Positions 60,601 through 64,000 of a DNA stretch of 64,000 nt are shown one piece after another (the first letter of the stretch is position 1; the number at the start of each line of letters is the position of its first letter). Below the pieces are notes generated by a model. It did not search any database. It saw only the letters and a list, made by a program, of their open reading frames with translations, and was not told the DNA's origin. The DNA lies in NCBI GenBank assembly GCA_033980235.1, contig CM067070.1, positions 30,882,094-30,946,093 on the forward strand, in the 5' to 3' direction. The stretch is from Diadema setosum. Taxonomy: Eukaryota > Echinodermata > Echinoidea > Diadematoida > Diadematidae. Both the position numbers and the translations under genes were made by a program.

Positions 60601-63600
60601 GAATATAGAGCTATACAGAAAGGTTTTTAAGCTGTTCTCTCAAGAGTGCTGCATTGGCAAAATGCTACCTTCAGCACCTTGTTTGGTTTTGCAGAAGTAC
60701 TTTACACCGTACCGAACGGAGTTCCTTTAAATTGTTATACAAGAACGAACAATTTAAAACTAGTAATCTACCACAGCTGCTTCGTACTACTTGATTGTTT
60801 GCACATTTAAGCTCCACAGTGTTTTGCTGTATGACGCTTACTTTTTTTCTGTCGAAACTTTGTCAATTATGTCAAAAATGTAAACATTGAAAACGCAAGA
60901 TGAATACGGACTTTTAGACATATCTAACACACATGCACACACATATTTATACACAAACAATCGAACTGGTTTTCTTGTTTCTTTGTTGTTGCTGTGTTTT
61001 CCTTATCAAATGTTGCGATAATGATATAGTATAACGACGACGTGTCCTCTATCGGATTTCATTCACACTACAGATGTAAACCATCCTCTATACCTTTCTT
61101 ATTTTTCATCTTTTACTGATCATAACACAGATGCCATCCTGCCGAGCGGCGAACAAATCATGTCTCCAAGTGTCAAGGTATCTCCGTCTACCGACGATCG
61201 CTCATCCGAGGACTTTTCAGGTGATTCGACTGTTTTCATTAGGACTAACTTCCTTCTTTATGGCGTATGTATCAAGACAATAAGTTTCCAGCCATGTTTC
61301 TATGGCAACAGATAAAGTATATGACAGATCACATCTTAGAATTTGTCCTCAGCCAAAAAAAAAAAAAAAAAAAAAAAAAAAACGAATCATGCACTTTACT
61401 TTGTAAAACTTTGGAATTTTCTATTATGTTCGGAATACATTTTCATTACTGCAATAATATACTTGTAATTAGGTAAATGGATATGTGTCCAAGCATATCC
61501 ACTTATAGGCCTCGCTAAACATTGAGGTGAACAACTCTAAAATAGTTTTATTCACATTGGTTGGGCCTAAATGTTTCGTGAGACTTTTTTGGACGGGTTG
61601 CAGTGATATGAGCATAAATAAATAAAACCTTTGGAAAATAATATGTACTCAGTTAGTGCATTAAGACTTCTTTGTGAATCGAGGTGGGAAAAGGAAGTAG
61701 GTTTATCAACGTGTACTGACTAATACATAAGGAATGTTTATTGTAGGATATTTGGTAAATCATGCAAGAGCAATCACATTTTTTTAATCATTATTACAAT
61801 TCATATATGATGGAAAAATGATTTTATATGTACGATAGGTCTACGGTGTGAAAGCATTTAATGAAGAAGTTTGTCTCAAGTTTAATTGCACTAAATTCTT
61901 GCCTTTCTCCTTACTTAAAGTCAAACTCACCTAGAACTATCGAATTTCATTACAATTTTGGAGTAAATTTTCCTTTTTAGAACAGGACGAAACTCGCACG
62001 TGTCATTCATGAACATTTTCCTTAATTTTGATTGGCAGGTTGCTCGTCCCTCCCTCTTGGAGAGGCACAAATGTATCACGCACAATTGGTGGACGTTGCT
62101 ATGAAGCTTTTGATGAATGACGTACATCCGCTCGCAAAGGCTCTCGGGATGCAAGAAGGTCAACTCGCAGACTACCGAATGCCGCCCGACGTAGAGAAAG
62201 GTTCAGTCCGTCTCACAATGGCGTTGTTTCAGAGTCTGAAATCCAGAAACATGTTTAGCATCGCCTTGCAAAACGCCGGATACAGCGACATTGCGAAATC
62301 TCTCAATTTGGGTGAGTGAAATATTGGTGTACTCTTAACATCTAACGGAAGTAAATTACATTATGATGCTATGGCAGAGCCATCCTGGGCTGAAATTACT
62401 GAATAAACAGCAAAGTTCTCAAAAAGATCATAATATTCTCATCACTGGATAAGAAGATAACCAGCGTAGACAGGCCTCATTTCTTCAAATACAGAACTCG
62501 CATTCTTCATTGGTAAGTTATCAATGGCACTGATCCCTTACCTGGAACTCGGAAAGCAACCGTTTTGGTAGGCTGTAAATCACTCTAGCAATATAGATAT
62601 AGTGAAAAGCATGTATACCATCACCCTGAGCCGAATAAACAATAAAGCTTAATAAGGCCAGCGCATTTTATGGATGACGAAAAAGAAACATAAAATGAAT
62701 TTATAAAATAAACCGTAACCAATGACTCTCTGTTTATATGTAGTTGCATAAGAAGAGTAAATCAATTCATGCAGTTACTTTAATGCTCATTGAAATAAAT
62801 ACCTTGTGTGGTACAGTATGAGTTGAATGTCCATGTACACAGATTTCCATTCATTATTCAATATTTCGCAAGTGTAGGGGGGGGGGGATGGAATTTCAAT
62901 AGGATAAAAGCGAATGTTTAATTTAATGTTATTTCTAATACTATAATCTTACTGACGGAATGGATATATTTGACTGACTCCGTTAGATTGTGAGCCCAGT
63001 CTAAGTGAGCTTGGCTCCGCCGTCATGGAACTTAAAGACGATGAGTTAAGTTCTCTTGGAAAGCTACTGCATCTGAGAGAAGATGACGTCACAGCTTGTC
63101 GAGATGACACGGGAACCATAGACAAGCTGCGACTGATGAGGCTGTGGAAGAATGCTGTTCGCCCTGCCCCCTACAACTACCGCACGGCGCTCGTTAGGGC
63201 TCTGCAGTTCGTGGGAGTGGAGGCAAGCGACACGGAAACGTCAGGTATCAAAACACGCACAGACACACATAACAATGAAAGTCCATCATAGCGAATAGTG
63301 ATTTAAGTGCAGTTGTAACCCTGTCATTGTAGGATAAAAGTTATCTATATCTTGTGAAAGAGGTATAATTTTAACCCTTTCTCTGCCAATGAGTCAAACG
63401 TGCACAAATTTTTACGCGTTCACATATTCTTAAGAAATAAAGTGGCACGAAGAGGGTTTACTAATTGAAACTCATTTTTCACACTGCGAAGAGGCAAAAG
63501 AAAAAAAAATATTTCTTGTACAAAGCAATAAATCAATGTCCTCTTAAAACATTGAAAGATAGGAGAAAGAAAATTAGCCAACAGCTTCGAGAAATGAAGT

Positions 63601-64000
63601 GAAATTGCAACAAGCTATGAGAGAAACATGAAGATATCAAGAACACTGAAGTACTTTTTTATTTTGTCTTCACCACCCTCCCCTCCAATGCCCTCTACAA
63701 ACACCAGGAAAGGGCCAATCTTCCACCGGTGGGGGCGCTGCTGGAGAGTTCACACCGGAAGAAATGGAATACCAGCGACACGTCGTCCTCAAGCTTCTTC
63801 CGGCTGAAGACACCAAGGGGGAGGGAAGTGACCAGATGGCCAAGGCCAGCCTCGCCTGGATCAAACGGTGGCTACCTGGCCTCAAGCCGGGCAAAGACTT
63901 CGACATCGCTGGTAGGATCGAGGTCAACAACAGCCTTGTTGGCGGGAACTATTCCGAGGTGGCGCGAGAAATGATGCTGCTGGAAAACCAGATCATGCTC
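50542..64000 (+). CDS. Gene 2: transmembrane multi-death-fold protein, both ends incomplete
   Basis: Sixteen exons were traced: stalk 50542-50622, TM 51563-51655, juxtamembrane 52287-52340, B 53747-54013, A 54940-55275, B 55730-55996, A 56440-56715, B 57061-57324, A 57708-57977, B 58551-58817, A' 59091-59375, C 60081-60350, linker 61131-61220, F 62039-62311, G 62987-63244 and H 63708 to beyond the window. All junctions are GT/AG and phase 1. About 1,214 residues are visible. The predicted topology is a short glycosylated outside stalk, one membrane span, and a cytoplasmic chain of 11 death-fold-like domains plus H. It is a tandem paralog of gene 1 in the same orientation, with more B-A units but without D and E. 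The role as an immune or death-signalling receptor is inferred. Confidence 0.82.
51563..51655 (+). CDS. Gene 2 exon: transmembrane segment
   Basis: The exon has 93 nt, phase 1/1, acceptor GCCTTGTAG and donor GTGAGT. It encodes 31 residues: a continuous hydrophobic run of about 24 residues (AIAAVVAVVIVVLLVCVAIY and onward) followed by FCLRRRGCTLP. The Arg triplet is a classic stop-transfer signal and sets a type I topology with the death-fold array inside. A Cys before and after the Arg cluster could be palmitoylated. It is too short to appear as an ordinary ORF. Confidence 0.85.
52287..52340 (+). CDS. Gene 2 exon: cytoplasmic juxtamembrane
   Basis: The exon has 54 nt, phase 1/1, acceptor TCTCAACCAG after a TATC repeat, and donor GTGAGT. 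It encodes 18 residues (YHRAESHGYVGLSKGSQE). It joins the TM exon to the first B exon in frame. It is polar, with two Tyr that could be phosphorylated (inference). It is so short that confidence rests on phase, splice sites and position. Confidence 0.65.
52621..53512. mobile_element. Element with inverted ends and DR1-bearing tandem units
   Basis: The ends contain ATGCCTCCGCCA (52645 region) and TGGCGGAGGCAT (53500 region), inverted copies of each other. Between them about four units of roughly 150 bp repeat, each with TTTGACCTTGAC-type text and a TGACCTTTGACC core (52924, 53070, 53221, 53374), with ATACATCATCC.. and GTTTTGAGTTATC in the later units. No ORF. It is a non-autonomous element in the gene 2 intron before the first B exon. 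Confidence 0.75.
53747..54013 (+). CDS. Gene 2 exon: B-type domain (1st B)
   Basis: The exon has 267 nt, phase 1/1, acceptor TGTTTGCAG and donor GTATAT. It encodes about 89 residues. The B start is VTFLELWYFV. The helix ELFVWKEDYRGKNQMK carries the conserved W, but the usual Cys before it is replaced (LFVW for LC.W), and the last helix (LLESCAKYDLTDE) departs from the consensus. It is the most divergent B copy in gene 2, comparable to the first visible B of gene 1, which also lacks GGPIS. The two may be positional homologs. Confidence 0.85.
54780..54832. repeat. Telomere-like CCCTAA tract
   Basis: A run of perfect and variant CCCTAA units (TAACACTAACC, then CCCTAACCCTAACCCTAAAC) in a gene 2 intron, about 110 bp before the next exon. 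Confidence 0.85.
54940..55275 (+). CDS. Gene 2 exon: A-type domain (1st A), long form
   Basis: The exon has 336 nt, phase 1/1, acceptor CGGTTATAG and donor GTAAAG. It encodes about 112 residues, some 20 longer than other A exons because of an insertion (EDAFADVENLRNVGHQTKRR region) between the second and third helices. A landmarks are NMIKRIIWAIDN, IEEVIKWSHQPF, NPRVLLAMALES and TPIDRTFFIG. The first A exon of gene 1 shares the MIK start and the EDAY/EDAF segment, supporting positional homology. Confidence 0.88.
55730..55996 (+). CDS. Gene 2 exon: B-type domain (2nd B)
   Basis: The exon has 267 nt, phase 1/1, acceptor CTTGCAAG and donor GTGCCT. It encodes about 89 residues. B signature: EGPISYVELWEIAQ, ISVDVAYEQLCGWKSSCN, then LLLAALERNGLTAACSHVKG. 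It is close to the gene 1 B exon at 6077-6334 and to the two following B exons. Confidence 0.9.
56440..56715 (+). CDS. Gene 2 exon: A-type domain (2nd A)
   Basis: The exon has 276 nt, phase 1/1, acceptor CGATACAG and donor GTTTGT. It encodes about 92 residues. Landmarks are NVTAIIDRKMAKCLISAME, VLEELEF, NRLEAWGSEEV, NRLVLLSLALERA and TPIDQEFLAG. In place of the usual aromatic and basic residues after W it has acidic ones (GSEEV), which changes surface charge compared with the other A copies. Confidence 0.88.
57061..57324 (+). CDS. Gene 2 exon: B-type domain (3rd B)
   Basis: The exon has 264 nt, phase 1/1, acceptor TTTATACAG and donor GTACGG. It encodes about 88 residues. It begins GGPLSYLELWEFVRVDD and contains VDYAYSKLCEWKKTSSKPYQ and LHVALKMNGLAEAAEQLRG. 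It is the clearest match to a death-domain last half: 'A...L..WK......Y....L..AL..NGL..A...L'. Confidence 0.9.
57708..57977 (+). CDS. Gene 2 exon: A-type domain (3rd A)
   Basis: The exon has 270 nt, phase 1/1, acceptor TCTCAAAG and donor GTGACG. It encodes about 90 residues. Landmarks are NVINCIVWTLKND, FLDQLGV, VERLRSWTEQPF, NPLVLFSLGLENAG and a final FLKG. It is closely related to the 2nd A of gene 1 (5398-5679), with the same NCI.W.L start. Confidence 0.9.
58551..58817 (+). CDS. Gene 2 exon: B-type domain (4th B)
   Basis: The exon has 267 nt, phase 1/1, acceptor TGGATTACAG and donor GTAGTG. It encodes about 89 residues. Signature GGPISFIELWELTN, then IYQQLCDWKRACSKNYQRD and LTAALIKEGLETALSHIEG. 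It precedes A', just as the second B of gene 1 (6077-6334) does; the shared W-K-x-S/A-C-x-K/R-x-YQ supports homology of position. Confidence 0.9.
59091..59375 (+). CDS. Gene 2 exon: A'-type domain before C
   Basis: The exon has 285 nt, phase 1/1, acceptor CTTGTTGCAG and donor GTACAG. It encodes about 95 residues. It was found by looking for the partner of the gene 1 A' exon: LELEHILWYTDD, LHRWLHRKYT, VVQLDLALEEAG and SPIDRNFFQG. On the antisense strand this exon also reads open for about 66 codons, which I take as a shadow. The exon keeps the A'-then-C order in both genes. Confidence 0.88.
59691..59822. mobile_element. 132-bp hairpin MITE
   Basis: 34-bp terminal inverted repeats, nearly perfect: TTGTCAACCCTGACAAGTTG and onward on the left, ending TTGTCAAGCCTGACAA on the right. 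Inside the arms TTGTCAGnCTnTGACAA is itself palindromic. Non-coding, in the gene 2 intron between A' and C. Confidence 0.85.
60081..60350 (+). CDS. Gene 2 exon: C-type domain
   Basis: The exon has 270 nt, phase 1/1, acceptor TTCTTGACAG and donor GTGATG. It encodes about 90 residues. It matches gene 1 exon C throughout: KSPVDADTLAAQLTEVHISKL, LFNVSQMIRDWLANQGCS, EKRKRLWLAARQIGRGDIAG. The conserved NQ.CS..EKR block and the terminal DIAG are the most invariant parts. Confidence 0.9.
60351..61130. other. Gene 2 intron
   Basis: 780 bp between C and linker with no feature seen. The equivalent intron of gene 1 is over 11 kb because of LINE copy 2 and other elements. Confidence 0.6.
61131..61220 (+). 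CDS. Gene 2 linker exon
   Basis: The exon has 90 nt, phase 1/1, acceptor CATAACACAG and donor GTGATT. It encodes 30 residues, Ser/Asp/Lys-rich and without predicted structure (DAILPSGEQIMSPSVKVSPS...). It has the same position and phase and the same DxIL start as the gene 1 linker, but sequence identity is low, as expected for a flexible spacer. Several Ser-Pro pairs could be phosphorylation sites (inference). Confidence 0.75.
61350..61382. repeat. Poly(A) tract
   Basis: About 29 consecutive A in the intron after the linker exon. No retroposed sequence could be recognised upstream. Confidence 0.9.
62039..62311 (+). CDS. Gene 2 exon: F-type domain
   Basis: The exon has 273 nt, exactly as long as its gene 1 partner, phase 1/1, acceptor TTGGCAG and strong donor GTGAGT. 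It encodes about 91 residues. Conserved with gene 1: LVDVAMKLLMNDVHPLAKAL, a following G.L.DYR, and a helix with SLKSRNMFSIALQNAG. It follows the linker directly, without D or E. Confidence 0.9.
62987..63244 (+). CDS. Gene 2 exon: G-type death domain
   Basis: The exon has 258 nt, phase 1/1, acceptor CTCCGTTAG and donor GTATCA. It encodes about 86 residues. It reads as a death domain: LKDDELSSLGKLLHL, EDDVTACRDD, LRLMRLWKNAVRPAPYNY and ALVRALQFVGV, aligned without gaps over most of its length with gene 1 exon G. Confidence 0.92.
63708..64000 (+). CDS. Gene 2 terminal exon: H domain, cut by window end
   Basis: The exon opens in phase 1 after acceptor AACACCAG and is still open at the window edge (about 97 residues seen). 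A Gly/Ser-rich lead is followed by FTPEEMEYQRHVVLKLLP, SLAWIKRWLPGLK and EVAREMMLLENQI. It shares with gene 1 H the overall spacing and the REMM..E motif. Whether the basic tail of gene 1 is also present lies beyond the window. Base composition is more GC-rich than in gene 1 H. Confidence 0.85.

Noticed and set aside
61221..62038. Possible D or E exon in gene 2
   Set aside because: All plus-strand frames between linker and F were read for LL..W helices with phase 1 splice sites; none was found.

Overview
The window looks like nuclear DNA of a marine invertebrate, probably a deuterostome. Exons are short, introns are long and AT-rich, microsatellites (CA, TA, TG) are common, and there are LINEs, a tRNA-derived SINE and many foldback elements. 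An echinoderm is my best guess, but nothing here fixes the species. No bacterial, viral or CRISPR feature was found.

Two tandem paralogous plus-strand genes carry the host coding content. Gene 1 is seen from about 2.7 to 29.5 kb, and its 5' part lies left of the window. Gene 2 is seen from about 50.5 kb and runs off the right edge. Each is a chain of small exons, nearly all coding for one compact all-helical domain of about 75-112 residues. I read these as death-fold-like from the recurrent 'L..W' helix followed by an 'L..AL...G' helix. I traced 27 exons. All 26 whose upstream and downstream boundaries could be read fit phase 1, and every internal exon is a multiple of three, so exons can be gained or lost without breaking frame. 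Two exon families (here A and B) alternate: A-B-A-B-A' in gene 1 and B-A-B-A-B-A-B-A' in gene 2. Both genes then continue with a C domain, a short linker exon, F, G and a terminal H exon. Gene 1 alone has two further domains, D and E, between the linker and F. Gene 2 starts, as far as visible, with a stalk exon holding an N-glycosylation sequon, a transmembrane exon and a short juxtamembrane exon. It therefore looks like a single-pass receptor with a very long cytoplasmic array of 11 death-fold-like modules plus H. I do not recognise a named family.

Layout. 1-2.5 kb: 3' part of a LINE with one frame break. 2.7-9.2 kb: gene 1 exons A to C, with foldback elements in the introns. 11.9-18.5 kb: an apparently intact LINE with ORF1 and a 977-residue ORF2, inside a gene 1 intron. 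20.9-29.5 kb: gene 1 linker, D, E, F, G and H; the E exon sits between two inverted repeat arms of about 690 bp. 30-31.8 kb: degenerate repeats downstream of gene 1. 31.9-35.8 and 36.3-39.4 kb: two decayed LINE copies. 40.3-40.7 kb: tRNA-derived SINE. 41.2-41.8 kb: a strong hairpin next to a short-TIR element. 42.5-46.0 kb: non-coding DNA with eleven copies of a CGAACGTCCGTGA-like motif. 46.6-47.3 kb: inverted repeats and TA-rich DNA. 48.4-49 kb: a possible 5' exon or relic for gene 2. 50.5-64 kb: gene 2, with an element carrying four DR1-like sites in one intron.

All four LINE copies lie on the plus strand. Their 3' ends share a two-part hairpin whose outer stem covaries while an inner AAGC-NNN-GCTT hairpin is constant. 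The most interesting points are the two multi-death-fold genes, that covarying LINE hairpin, and the clustered CGAACGTCCGTGA motif.
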